Positions 44,600 to 55,090 of a DNA stretch of 64,000 nucleotides are shown here, piece by piece. The stretch comes from Choristoneura fumiferana. Lineage: Eukaryota > Arthropoda > Insecta > Lepidoptera > Tortricidae. Positions within the stretch are counted from its first letter, which is position 1; each line of letters starts with the position of its first letter. The stretch lies in assembly GCF_025370935.1 (NCBI RefSeq), contig NC_133496.1, positions 9,744,346 to 9,808,345 of the forward strand, given 5' to 3'. Made by a program: the position numbers and the translations under genes. The notes under the pieces are model-generated. The model searched no databases. It was not told the origin of the DNA and was given only the letters and a program-made list of their open reading frames with translations.

Positions 44600-46252
44600 T
44601 TTGTTCGATTAATTGACTTTTACTAGACAAACGCGTCACTGATTGCACAGTTGTGTATAGTTCACTTTCCTTTGTTTTATTATTTCACCCCGCCCGTTGA
44701 TCCACCATTTTGTTGCAAGCGATCGCGCAAAACTGAATCACTATCGTTGGTAGACGTTATATTTATACATGTGTAAGTATAAACTTGCGTTTTTCCCGAC
44801 CGTTCACGGTCGGACGGACTCGCGGAACCTTCCTTTGCTGAGTTGCGATTCCGATATGGGCGAAAAATCAAAAGGCACCAAAATAAAACCTGGGGCTTCG
44901 CGGTGCCATCACGCCTGGTCTCGCCTAGTAATGGATCGACCAATTTTCTTCAATATACTGGGGTAATTTGCTACGTTGTTATCATGTCATTATTTAGACT
45001 ACTTAATGGGATTTGGTCTCTGGAACGCCTATTTGTAGCCAAATTCCTATGCCTAACATTTTGTTAACCTTTGCTGCCGCAGCATACGGCTTAAAATTTG
45101 ACTCGTGATTTTTCACCAAACGCCATCAAAATGATATTAATTCAATCTGCTTGAAGCTGAGTAAAATTATGATGTTAATGAAAGCGAAAAGATGACAGTT
45201 GTGTCAACCTGATGTCATATTTTGGGACATAAACTGGAGGAGCATTAATTCTGAAATTCCAATTTTACTTTTAGTTTCTACTATAACGATAAGTATTGAA
45301 CAAAACATTACCTTCTTCAATACATTAGCTTCTCTGGTAACTACGTATAGCATTTAAACCAATTTGATCCCTACGCTACTAAAGAATCTATGCCATAAGT
45401 GTATTTTACATTAATTCGATACAGGTTCTTAGTGGTCCAGGAATTACATTTGCTGACTGTAAATAGCTCGACCTACTGCAATAACGAGATGGGAGTAGTC
45501 ATAATCCATCTTTTAGAACTAATAAATTGACCTCTTACCACCACCATAAAGGCTCAAAAAGATTTTCAAATATCAAAAGAAAATGTACTAAAGCTGAGAT
45601 CATTTACAAGAGGAAGTCTATCATATTCTTAGGATGTATTGCGTCATATGATTAGCAATACAAGAGAGGCAGTATTATAGTATAGGTGTTTTTTGTCTAG
45701 GACTGTGAAAGCAAAATTATGTCTTGTCTGTATCTGGCACAGGCAATTGTCAAAGTGAAAGATAAAGACAAAATAATGCTTTGCTATTAATTCTGTCCTT
45801 ATGTTTTAGTCATTATGCTGCTAATGTTATAAATGATAGTAAATGTGTGAAAATTTGTCAATCAAATATGCGATAATGTTTGAACCTATTTAGATGGATT
45901 TTTCTATACAGATAGTGTAAGTCCCGCTAAAGATCCCATTGTAGCATTATCATTGTAACATGCATAGTTTCCGGGGATGGTTACTAACGAATTGTTCGTA
46001 GATGAATTCACAGACAAGCAATTCCCATGCATCCCTAGTGATTCTAGAATTAAAACAACACACACCTAGTGCCATCCACGAAGAGCGTGATTTTGTCAAA
46101 ATTAGACATTAACCATATTGCAATAAGAAACACGGCATGAGTCATCGTGAATGACTCTACTTATACTTTGCACATTGCTCGCAGGACTGATGGCTTTTTG
46201 TTAGAAAAGGCATTTTATTCTGTCAATGAAAACTAACCTAATTAATTTAAAT
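44600..46252. other. Upstream flank of the two-exon gene; no further gene recognised
   Basis: An initiator-like ATCAGTG lies at 44637-44643 on the minus strand, about 40 nt before the ATG. The nearest TATA-like element (TATACA at 44654-44659) is too close for a standard promoter. A GC-richer block at 44780-44950 with a CCGACCGTTCACGGTCGG hairpin is unclassified. Confidence 0.4.
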
Positions 46253-46470
46253 AAGCTTCTCTTTATCTTGCCCCGTTTTTTACATCAAATCTTGCAAGTT
46301 CATTTTACCCATTGTCAGTGGCCGGATTGACTTGTAATTTGGCTTAAGGGTAAATTTGGTGGCTAAACATATAATGCTGATCATCTCTACAGAACGAAAC
46401 GGTTAATGGTATCGATTTGAACTTTGGTACGGAAAATGTAGTTTGGATGTAAAAAAGTTATCAAAAATTA
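46253..46470 (+). repeat. Dispersed repeat family C
   Basis: AAGCTTCTCTTTATCTTGCC, then AAATCTTGCAAGTTCATTTT, a GGATTGACTTGTAATTTGG block, ACGAAACGGTTAATGGTATC and GAAAATGTAGTTTGGATG. The middle is partly deleted. Confidence 0.65.
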
Positions 46471-46959
46471 CTTTAAGCAAAAAAACCTATATAAAATTAT
46501 TTTTGTACAAAAAATATATATTTTATATTCAACACCAGAGAGAAATAGGAAAGAAATGTTAGGCATTAGATGTAGAAATAGGATGGAGTCAATCCTCGTT
46601 CGTTTCTGCGCGGATGAACGGCGTAAATTCTAGTCAATTACGACACACGTATCGTTATGAGTTAGACGTGCACATTTCTTTGCCTATGTAATGTCGAGCT
46701 CAAGTAATATATATCTCTTTGCTAAGCTGATGCATGAAACTAATAAACTTGTGAGTATCTACCTAATGAATACGTTTGCGTGACCTCGTGATTTCTGTTT
46801 TCTTTTTTTTTCAAAAATCCAAGCATATCAAGTGTGCAATTACGATCACTGTTATGTAGCCAATTAAATAGGTACTTAGTTATTTTATTCTAGTGATGAA
46901 TGAACGCTACTGTAAACGAGTTACGTGGATGATTTCAATGTCAATGTCTTTTAATATCG

Positions 46960-47185
46960 AAAATACAAACTGAGACATGGATGCACAGAAAAACCAGAAA
47001 AAGAGACCAGCACTGGGAATCGAACCCAGGTCCTCAGCAATCCGTGCTGCGTGCTATAACCCCTACACCACTGCTGGACAGGAATCAAGACACGAATTTT
47101 TCCTATGCATACATATCTCAGGTTGCTTATTTCTACTTTGCTACTTAAGCAGCAGCACTAGCGACATCTATGTGGCTTTTTTCAA
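46960..47185 (-). mobile_element. tRNA-headed element B copy
   Basis: Plus-strand view: AAAATACAAACTGAGACATG, CACTGGGAATCGAACCCAGG (inverse B box), CCCCTACACCACTGCTGGAC (inverse A box), then AGCAGCAGCACTAGCGACAT. It is the fullest tRNA head of the three B copies. Confidence 0.75.
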
Positions 47186-47284
47186 TGTTGAGTGCTCGTT
47201 CTTTGGTACTGTTGGAGCTGTTGACCTTCTTCCTCGGCGATCTGGATGGGACCTGTGGGGTCAGGATGTGCTACGTGGATGTTT

Positions 47285-47600
47285 TTATATTCGACTGGAT
47301 GGCAAACGAGCAAGTGGGTCTCCTGATGGTAAGAGATCACCACCGCCCATAAACACCAGGGGTATTGCAGATGCGTTGCCAACCTAGAGCCCTAAGATGG
47401 GATACCTCAAGTGCCAGTAATTTCACCGGCTGTCTTACTCTCCACGCCGAAACACAACAGTACAAGCACTGCTGCTTCACGGCAGGATTAGCGAGCAAGA
47501 TGGTGGTAGCAATCCGGGCGGACCTTGCACAAGGTCCTACCACCCCTATCCTATGTGAAATACCCCTTCGAGTATTCACTGACGTAGGGGGGATACTGGA
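47285..47600 (+). repeat. Dispersed repeat family D, full copy
   Basis: TTATATTCGACTGGATGGCA, then TCCTGATGGTAAGAGATCAC, ACCTCAAGTGCCAGTAATTT, CACGCCGAAACACAACAGTA and GGACCTTGCACAAGGTCCTA. It is nearly identical over about 260 bp to 50978-51250, so both are recent. The open frames inside it are repeat-borne. Confidence 0.85.
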
Positions 47601-47643
47601 TAGGAAGTGATTAAAAATCAATCTTACACAACTCAGTCAATGT

Positions 47644-48511
47644 ATATGTCGGCGGCCGATCGTAAAATGCGCCAGATCACGAAATTCCTAGGCATATCGT
47701 GAAATGCCGCCATTTCATGAATTGGCTAAGGGACATCCGCCATAGCGTTCAAAACTCACCGTTTCGCTATTTGCCTAGTGACGTTTAGGCAGATCATGAA
47801 ATTCCTAGGCACATCATGAAGCGCCGCCATTTCATGATTTGGCCAGTTTAGGCAGATCATGAAATTCCTAGGCATATTATGAAACGCCGCCATATCGGTT
47901 GTGGCACTTCGCCGGCCGCTGCCGCGGCACGCTCGCTTCGCTCGCTCGGCTCGTGCGTCGTAATCACAATTAATACTAATCACTCCTCGCTTCGCGCGTC
48001 GTACCTAAATTTTTCTATATAAATAAATAACAACTAGTGAATACTTTATTTATCAACAAAATACTAACCTCTAAAATACGGGCAAACGTCCATGGTTTTT
48101 TCATATTGTGCACAGAATCCCTTTGATTTACATAAAAAGAACGGAGCTGATGTTCAAAAGCTTTTTTTGCACTTCTATTTTGAATTCAATCACTAGTTTC
48201 GGTTTAAGGATCATTTTGTTGAAACGCCGACATTTTTCACGCGCTAAACAAACACGACCGGTCAGCTGGTCACGGCCGCCATTGCATACGCAGCGCCACC
48301 AGTGGCCAAAAAAGAAACTATTTTACGATGTGCCCGGTATAGAGCTAGGAATATCGACGAATGCGTTGCTCTAATCGATCTGCCGTATTATTTCTCAGGC
48401 ACATCGTGATATGCCTGGCCAACGTTTAGGCATATCATGAAATGGCGGCGTTTCACGATATGCCTAGGAATTTCGTGATCTGGCGGATTTTACGATCGGC
48501 CGCCGACATAT
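47644..48511. mobile_element. Non-autonomous DNA transposon, 868 bp, with TIRs and subterminal repeats
   Basis: Terminal ATATGTCGGCGGCCGATCGT pairs with ACGATCGGCCGCCGACATAT. Pairing continues through CCAGATCACGAAATTCCTAG and its inverse, about 60 bp in all. Inside the left end, GATCATGAAATTCCTAGGCA-type repeats recur at about 47792 and 47855. No transposase is encoded. The middle (47900-48000) is GC-rich with GCTCGCTTCGCTCGCTCGGC. The flanking TATA may be a target duplication. Confidence 0.88.
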
Positions 48512-48654
48512 ATAATAGTCATTTAGAACCGTCTTTACGTAAATAAATCAAAAGTCATATCCCATTATATTATTAACTAATTGTTGGCTGTGCTCGCAGG
48601 TTTACAATGGGGGTAGGTTTGTATTAAAGAGGTTGTAGTATGTAGTATGTATTA

Positions 48655-48775
48655 GTTCCCAATCCGCACTGGGCCCGCGTGGGAACTACGGCCCAAGCCC
48701 TCTTGTTCTGAGAGGAGGCCTGTGCCCAGCAGTGGGACATATATAGGCTGGGATGATGATGATGATGATGAGTAT
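48655..48775 (+). repeat. RTE-type LINE 3' end with (GAT)n tail
   Basis: TTCCCAATCCGCACTGGGCC, then GCGTGGGAACTACGGCCCAA, GAGGAGGCCTGTGCCCAGCA, GTGGGACATATATAGGCTGG and (GAT)n. It is a diagnostic RTE-like terminus in Lepidoptera. Confidence 0.8.
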
Positions 48776-49238
48776 GTATTAATGTTAGAACCGGAAGACC
48801 GGAAAACTTTTTTTTTAAACTTTTCTTTCTTTGACAGGCCTCCACTAGAAAGACTGACGACATGCAAGTGGCGTGTTGTCGTTCATTATGGCATTCTAAG
48901 GGTAAGGCTTTTGTTCAAAAGTGGACGTCTTCCGACTGGTGATGATGGGGGAAAATCAGCTCTATGCCGTTCAGGGCGTCGGAGTCTGGCGAATCCTTAT
49001 TCTACCCAAAGGCTGAGCCTCGTAGTGTAGAGAAGTGCGTCCTATGCCAAGTCACGCCAGGCTGCTCACTTATTGTGTAACGCACAGATCACAATTGTTT
49101 TCACTACTTCTTTTTATCACACGGTATAAGACGAGGGTAGAAAGAGATGGCGAATGCGATCGCAAATCGACAACATAGACAACATGACCCAGGGTCCTCC
49201 TTTCGTTTACAGTCTAAGGGGCTGTTTCCCCACCCATT
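48776..49238. other. Intergenic, repeat-like, unclassified
   Basis: CGTTCATTATGGCATTCTAA and CTTCCGACTGGTGATGATGG near 48880-48945 resemble retroelement 3' sequence. No gene is recognised. Confidence 0.35.
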
Positions 49239-49340
49239 GATTAATTTTATTTGACGGATTATAAATGTGATGCCGTCTCAAAATATTCGAACAAAACAAA
49301 CAGAGACAGCATCACATTTATCTGTCAAATAAATTTAATC
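49239..49340. repeat. Foldback element, about 40-bp arms
   Basis: GATTAATTTTATTTGACGGA at the left pairs with CTGTCAAATAAATTTAATC at the right, and AAATGTGATGCCGTCTC pairs with GAGACAGCATCACATTT. Imperfect pairing continues outward to GGGGCTGTTTCCCC and CAAACAGGGGA. Confidence 0.8.
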
Positions 49341-49612
49341 TTTGGATAGTCAAACAGGGGATAAGGAGTTAAGTTCGTCCCCTTTTGGATAAAAACTTAT
49401 TTTACTTTAAATCCCAAATAAAATGTGTTGATTTACCTAAAATCTACTTACTTACTACTTATTACTTCATAATTATATAGCTACTGTTATCTTATATTAC
49501 CTACTTTAAGCGAACAATTATGTTAGTATTATGCATCGATGTTTCATAATTATTATGTATTGTAATAAAAATAATTGCAAAAAATATAAATAATCGCGTG
49601 GAATAATTTCAT

Positions 49613-49678
49613 GCGTAGGTATGATGTATTATAAAGAATAAACTAGCGTAGGTATGATGTATTATAAAGAATAAACTA
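49613..49678. repeat. Two exact tandem copies of a 33-bp unit
   Basis: GCGTAGGTATGATGTATTAT plus a further 13 bp is repeated exactly at 49613 and 49646. Confidence 0.9.
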
Positions 49679-49689
49679 GCTTTATGTTT

Positions 49690-50198
49690 CTTATATTATT
49701 TAATCTATAGTCAGCATAAAAGTACAGTAAGTAAATTTAATTTCGTATTTCAAATTCAGTGAGAAAATGTAACTTTCACCATTTTTATAGGTTCCGTAGT
49801 TCTACACAGAACTCTAATAGTTTTGCTATGTCAGTCGGTCTGTCAGTCTGTACATCCATACAATATCCCACTCAAACAACAAACAAACTGTTTTGCAGTT
49901 TGTTGGCAAAGTATAATTGTATTTTTTTGTATAACATAAATCAGTAAATAAATTTAAAAAAAAAAAAAAGTCTGTTATTGAAGTAAATTTCTTCTTAGTT
50001 TATATCTATGATGTTCTGTTAGATAGGAACTAACCCACGGAACCCAGTTTTTTTAATATAAATAATATTCATAATTTCTACGAAAACCGAGGTGCTTAAT
50101 GTTGTTGTTTCCATCCCTAGTAACATCACTTTTTGTTCGACTTTATACAAGATGTTAATTAAATATTTACTACTGCATACATCCGGGCTTACTAATGT
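49690..50198. other. Intergenic, nothing recognised
   Basis: AT-rich, with a poly-A run near 49957. Confidence 0.4.
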
Positions 50199-50440
50199 TT
50201 CGGCAAATAACGCTTGGCAACCTGTTTCATTTCACAACTTTTCATTTCACAACTGTTTAATATTTCTGAAACTGTAAATATTTCAGGATTTTTATAAAAC
50301 TAACCTAACCTTACCTAGAGGGTTTTACACGATGACCCTGAAATAAATCCTGAAATATTTACAGTTTAAGAGTTCGCGAAATGAAAAGTTGCGAAATGAA
50401 CTAGGTTGCCAAACGTTACGTTGCGAAAAGGCAGTACCCA
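50199..50440. repeat. Foldback element with CTAACCTAACCTTACCT core
   Basis: TAACGCTTGGCAACCTGTTT at the left pairs with a GGTTGCCAAACGTTACG region at the right, and CTGTAAATATTTCAGGATTT pairs with AATCCTGAAATATTTACAG. It resembles the layout at 38860-39070. Confidence 0.7.
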
Positions 50441-50944
50441 ATACGTCCGACACCCTAAGTACCATTTTTTAAATTTAAAGTTAGTTTATTGCATTTATTT
50501 AACGTTTAATTATTAAACAAAACGTAAATTATGTTAAGTTAGTAATTCTGCTCAGTTTTTAACTCTACTCGTATACTAGTAATTTGTACTGTCAGTCGCG
50601 CATCGCCGTTTTTTGAGGAAAATCAAAAGTGACAGCAAACCCAACGGCTAAAATTAAATTATCAAGCAACCTCGCTAAACAATTTTATTGACGTATGCTG
50701 CATTCGTAACTCTTAGACTAGGCATAATGAAAGAAGGAATTAAAAAAAAACACTACAGGTAGTGTTTTTTTTTAAGGCAGGCCTTACAGTATATTGTAAT
50801 CGATTGTTCGATTAATTTCTCTTCTCTGAAACTACTGAAATCCTGTTTATTTATATCTATATGTAGCAATTGTATTTTTATTTAGAACTCAAACGACGTA
50901 AGATTTTGTCCCTCTCATAATAAGAAATAAAGTTTTTTGATTAA
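50441..50944. other. Intergenic, nothing recognised
   Basis: A short palindrome (AAAAAAAAACACTACAGGTAGTGTTTTTTTT region) lies near 50741-50774. Otherwise AT-rich. Confidence 0.4.
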
Positions 50945-51495
50945 ATAAAAACATTTTTAATACAAGCTTTATTGATGTTTTTTTTATTCGACTGGATGGA
51001 AAACCAGCAAGTGGGTCTCCTGATGGTAAGAGATCACCACCGCCCATAAACATCTGTAACACCAAGGGTATCGCAGATGCGTTGGCAACCTAGAGGCCTA
51101 AGATGGGATACCTCAAGTGCCAGTAATTTCACCGGCTGTCTTACTCTCCACGCCGAAACACAACAGTGCAAGCACTGCTGCTTCACGGCAGGATTAGCGA
51201 GCAAGATGGTGGTAGCAATCCGGGCGGACCTTGCACAAGGTCCAACCACCTGCAAAACCGACTGTACTTTCTGTTGACTCTACTTATATTGTCATACTTC
51301 CGTACCAAATTTCAAGTCGATGCCATTAAACGTTGAGGAGTTCTGTCCTGCAGAGCCGATCCTCACTGGGCCACCAGGATGTCACTATATATTTAGATCA
51401 TTGTATTGTCACCAGATTAAGACATAATTTCAAGTCAAACAAACCACTGGAATTAGGTCAAATTCAACTTGCAAGACTTGACCCGCACATACATA
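50945..51495 (-). repeat. Dispersed repeat family C, split by a family D insertion
   Basis: Minus strand: CAAGTCTTGCAAGTTGAATT, CACCAGATT-type and CAGGACAGAACTCCTCAACG blocks, ACTTGAAATTTGGTACGGAA and ACAGAAAGTACAGTCGG at 51253-51495. The end AAAGCTTGTATTAAAAATG lies at about 50950-50973. Family D fills the gap. Confidence 0.75.
50978..51250 (+). repeat. Dispersed repeat family D inserted in family C
   Basis: TTTTTTTATTCGACTGGATG through GGCGGACCTTGCACAAGGTC. It is almost the same as the copy at 47285 and interrupts family C, so it inserted later. Confidence 0.82.
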
Positions 51496-51499
51496 CATT

Positions 51500-52100
51500 C
51501 ATTGCAAGTTAACCCGTCAAACGCCCTGCGCGCCATATCGCGTATCTAAGTACTCGTGATTAGTAAATTTTTGTTACTAGTTTCGATCACCCTAAAAGAT
51601 ATTGTACTAGTCAAAAATTACCCAAAAAAGTCGTTGGTTGCGGGACACAAATTTGGCAGCTGAAGTTTGTTTACATAAAATTACACTTTTTAAAATAACT
51701 CAGTCTTAGGTACTTAACTTGTTCTTGTTATTATAGAGGTATTAACATTATTTTGTGACATACAAATTGATGCGTTTGCGCATAAAAAGGTTTTCTCACG
51801 CGTTGCGCTTGAAACGCGAATGCCAATTGTCATTTACTTGCGCTGTAGTTTCACACTGGCGACTTTATCGATGAATTTATTAAACACAATGTATTATTTT
51901 AGATGCATTTTGCGTTTAGGATTCTGTCGTGTTTTCGTATTACAGTGACATTATTATTTACATACATTGTTTTTTTTTTTAATTTTTAAGTGGAGTACCT
52001 ATGTAAGGTATTAATTAAATAGTTAACTAAAAACTTGAAAGTATTCTGTTCACTATAATTTATTTATTTATCAATAAAAAAATACAGCATTACAGTTAAT
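51500..52100. other. Intergenic, nothing recognised
   Basis: AT-rich with poly-T runs. No gene or repeat copy is recognised. Confidence 0.4.
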
Positions 52101-52361
52101 AAAACATTAAATTAAAAAAATCGAAAAACTCGACTGCCAAAACTAAAAGGAAGAAAATAAGTGGTCTAGAACTCTGTTAAGCAGCTAATTTAAAGTTCAA
52201 CAGTCGGGACCCATTACTAAGAGTTTTTGAGCGTCGATTTAAACGGGCCCTGACTGTTGAACTTTAAATTAGCTGCTTAACAGAGTTCTAGAACACTAGG
52301 CTTATTTTCTTCCTTTTAGTTTTGGCAGTCGGGTTTTTGATTTTTTTAATTTAATGTTTTA
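52101..52361. repeat. Foldback element, family 1 (copy 2)
   Basis: The ends AAAACATTAAATTAAAAAAA and TTTTTTTAATTTAATGTTTT pair. CTCTGTTAAGCAGCTAATTT pairs with AAATTAGCTGCTTAACAGAG. It is better paired than copy 1 at 1525-1795. Confidence 0.88.
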
Positions 52362-52710
52362 TTTTACACTTTTTTGATATTTACATTACATAACGTAATC
52401 ATCATATCACATAAAAAGTTGGAAACCCCCTGACTTTGTAACTTCAAAGTTCAATATCTCAAAAACGGCCTAACCTGCCTGAGAACCATCGCTAGGAAAC
52501 CTGCTTTCAAATAAAAAAACCAGACAGACAGACAGATAGACACTCATAGCGGTCAAACTTATAATACCCCTCTTTTTGCGTCGGGGGTTAAAAATCGCAG
52601 ACGTAACCTAGAGTTCTCCATTCGTCCATAAGTTTTTCACTGTGAAACCACATAATATATATCCCATTCAAACTTTCTCAAAACTATTCATACGCCTTCT
52701 GAGAACCTAA
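52362..52710. other. Intergenic, repeat-like
   Basis: ACCAGACAGACAGACAGATA then CTCATAGCGGTCAAACTTAT and CCCCTCTTTTTGCGTCGGGG. The same end block (ACATAGCGGTGAAACTTATA, CTCTTTTTGCGTCGGGG) occurs at 55310-55350, so this is a dispersed repeat tail. Confidence 0.5.
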
Positions 52711-52826
52711 GGCCGTATTGCCTAACGTTACTGGCGCACACAATCGCAATCAAATGACAGTTATTGTATGCAAAATTTGTCATTTGATTGCGATCGCGAG
52801 AGTCAGAAACGTTAGGCCATACGGCC
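52711..52826. repeat. Foldback element, family 2 (copy 2)
   Basis: GGCCGTATTGCCTAACGTTA pairs with AAACGTTAGGCCATACGGCC, and CAATCGCAATCAAATGACAG pairs with TGTCATTTGATTGCGATCGC. It lacks the outer arm seen in the copy at 22982. Confidence 0.85.
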
Positions 52827-52963
52827 TCTGGCCCTATACTACGAAGTGCCAAATTCGAACTTGGTATCTTGCAGTCCCCTTGGCGCTTATATTATTTAAT
52901 ACGAGAGTGAAAGGAACGGTGCGATATGAACTTCGATTTTCCAAAGTCGTAGTAGCCCCTTTG
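52827..52963. repeat. Foldback element, CTACTACGAA family (copy 2)
   Basis: TATACTACGAAGTGCCAAAT at the left, CTTATATTATTTAATACGAG in the core, and TTTCCAAAGTCGTAGTAGCC at the right. It abuts the preceding foldback directly. Confidence 0.72.
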
Positions 52964-53091
52964 TACGAGTAAGTTTCCTGATTTTTAAGTGACTACATTC
53001 TTCTGTTATTCTGAGAGTTAATTTAATTTTTTATAAAGTACGCGAGGACTCACGAGGATATAGAACATTTTTTTTACAAGTTACTAGCTTT

Positions 53092-53410
53092 CATTTAGTT
53101 TCACCTGTCCCGTTGTCTGTCTGTCTGTAGTCAAATCTTGCAAATTAAATTCGACGAACTTCCAGTAGTCGGATTGACTTGAAATATGGGATACCTATGT
53201 AAATTGCGTGACAATACAATAATCTGGTACTGACATCCTAAACGGCCAGGATCTTCTTCGCAACACAGAACTCTTCAACGGTTAATGGTTAACTTGAAAT
53301 TTGGTATGCAAATGTAGTTTGGGTGACCATGCAAGTAAAGGCGACAAAAGTACAGTCAGCGAAAAAAGCCTGTATTGAAAATGAAATTTTTACTAAAAAC
53401 TTATTTCGAT
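53092..53410 (+). repeat. Dispersed repeat family C, near full copy
   Basis: AGTCAAATCTTGCAAATTAA, CGGATTGACTTGAAATATGG, GACAATACAATAATCTGG, GGTTAACTTGAAATTTGG, ACAAAAGTACAGTCAGCG and AAAGCCTGTATTGAAAATG, in order. Confidence 0.75.
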
Positions 53411-53664
53411 CAAGGAAGCTCTTATAAATCTGCGCAAGTGTTAACTCTATCGTTTGTTTCTAGTCGTGCGTGAATACTAGCGTGCAGCGCAACGTATGCA
53501 TGGACGGAAGCCTTTACTTCCACATCGCGCCGTATTAATTAATTGAAAAAATTTGGCCAGTTCCTGTTTTTGCATGTAATGTGCTGTTAAAAGAGTTAAA
53601 TCAATCCGATTAATGCTGTACGTCTATCAGAACAGGCCAAAGTAGTTGGGCAGTATGCGAGGCA

Positions 53665-53892
53665 AAATATAATTAACTAGCTGGCGTGACTCCGTCGCGT
53701 AGGATTGGTTTATCGCTACCCAGCGGGAACTATGTAATTTTTCGGGATAAAACTATCCAATGTCCTTCCCTGGGACTCGATTTATCTGTATACCAAATTT
53801 CATCTTAATTGGTTCAGCTGCTTAGACATGATAACGTAACAAACAAACAAACAGACTTAGAACCGTTCGCATTTATAATATAAGTGGGACTG
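53665..53892 (+). repeat. Retroelement 3' tail, family F
   Basis: TAACTAGCTGGCGTGACTCC, TTTTTCGGGATAAAACTATC, TTCATCTTAATTGGTTCAGC, AACGTAACAAACAAACAAAC and TTTATAATATAAGTGGGAC. Confidence 0.65.
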
Positions 53893-54114
53893 AAAAAAAA
53901 AACCGCTTATAAACTTTGTGTTGCTGAGTACAATAGGTATTTGTTTTTATAACTCAATCCGTAAACAAAATTAATTGCTGAAAACTATATTTTTTTTAAG
54001 TAAAATTTTACCGCATGGGTATTTTTTAGACATCTAGCCATTTTCTGTGCTAAAGTCAACGGCAAAGCCCTCTCCCTCGGAATTCCAACTTCCCCAATGG
54101 GTAACTAGGTCTTG

Positions 54115-54552
54115 CAAGTCAGTTCTGAATGCGTCCAGAGTCTACTTCGAAATTCTAAAATCGGGAATCGTAGTTCGTATCGTATCGTCCCTCTCCCTCC
54201 TTCCTTCCCATCCTTAAATAATATACTTAAGTATCAGCGGGATGGCAAGATAAGAAGTTCGAATGTTGCACTTCTTAGTACAAGGCCAGAGAGGCTACTA
54301 CGAAACACGAAACTCGAAGTTTGTATCGTCTACCGTCCCTCTCACTCTCGTTTTAAATAATGTAAGTGTCAGCGGGACGGCAAGACCCGAAGTTCGAATT
54401 TTGCACTTCGTAGTAACAACCAGAGGGGCTACTACGAAATTCGAAAATCGAAGTTTGTATCGTACCGTCCCTGTGCCACTTATACTATTTAATACGAGAG
54501 CGAGAGGGACGGTACGATACGAACTTTGAGTTTCGAGTTTCGTAGGGGATGC
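54115..54552. repeat. Compound CTACTACGAA foldback cluster
   Basis: Four partial units with GGCTACTACGAAA..CGAAGTTTGTATCGT and inverses ACGATACGAACTTTGAG..TTTCGTAG, separated by AATAATGTAAGTGTCAGCGG-type cores. The open frames on the plus strand here are repeat artefacts. Confidence 0.7.
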
Positions 54553-54560
54553 AGTGACCT

Positions 54561-54735
54561 TAGTGTAAGTTTTCGGTTACAAAATACGTCTCGATCGCGT
54601 TCGCGTAAAATCTCAATTTGTATGGAAGCACGAACAGCGCTCTAGCGGAACGTTTGCGATGTTCGTGTTTCCATACAAATTGAGATTTTACGCGAACGCG
54701 ATCGAGACGTATTTTGTAATCGAAAAATAACACTA
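54561..54735. mobile_element. MITE with TAGTGTAAG termini (copy 2)
   Basis: TAGTGTAAGTTTTCGGTTAC at the left; ACGTATTTTGTAATCGAAAA and CACTA at the right. The inner GATCGCGTTCGCGTAAAATC pairs with GATTTTACGCGAACGCGATC. It is followed by GGGTACAGG, as is copy 1. Confidence 0.87.
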
Positions 54736-54847
54736 GGGTACAGGTCGTCCCGCCACCTCCGTCTCGGTCTGCCGCGACGCCGTTGACCGTCTTAGAGTGC
54801 ACATATTACATTAGATATAATTATTCAGTACTGTAATTCTCTTGAAA

Positions 54848-55090
54848 AGCCGTGGTGACCGAGTTGTTTGACCTATGTCCTCTGAAGCAGCGGATCGTGG
54901 GTTCATACCCCTCGCACCACCGAGTTTTTCGAAATTCATGTGCGAAATTACATTTTGAAATGTACCACGAGCTTTAAGGTGAAGGAAAACATCGTGAGGA
55001 ATCCTGCACAAACCTGCGAAGCAATTCAATGGTGATTGTGAAGTTCCCAATCCACACCGGGCCCGCGTGGGAACTAAAGGATGATGATGA
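54848..55090 (+). mobile_element. tRNA-derived SINE with RTE-type tail
   Basis: The head GCCGTGGTGACCGAGTTGTT (A box) and GATCGTGGGTTCATACCCCT (B box) resemble a tRNA. The body is ACCACGAGCTTTAAGGTGAA and ACATCGTGAGGAATCCTGCA. The tail CCCAATCCACACCGGGCCCG, GGAACTAAAG, (GAT)n is shared with RTE LINE ends, implying mobilisation by an RTE. Confidence 0.82.

Noticed and set aside
44654..44659. TATACA as TATA box of the two-exon gene
   Set aside because: It is only about 19 bases from the best initiator-like motif, too close for a standard promoter.
44680..45067. Open frames upstream of the two-exon Osiris-like gene
   Set aside because: No coding family features; three frames overlap on both strands in a GC-richer segment.
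46977..47621. Several overlapping open frames of 60-136 residues on both strands
   Set aside because: They lie entirely within element B and repeat family D; near-identical frames appear in the family D copy at 51034-51277.
52718..52972. 84-residue plus-strand open frame
   Set aside because: It spans two joined foldback elements.
54112..54802. Open frames of 80-88 residues
   Set aside because: They are made of foldback and MITE sequence with repeated peptide patterns and no domain.
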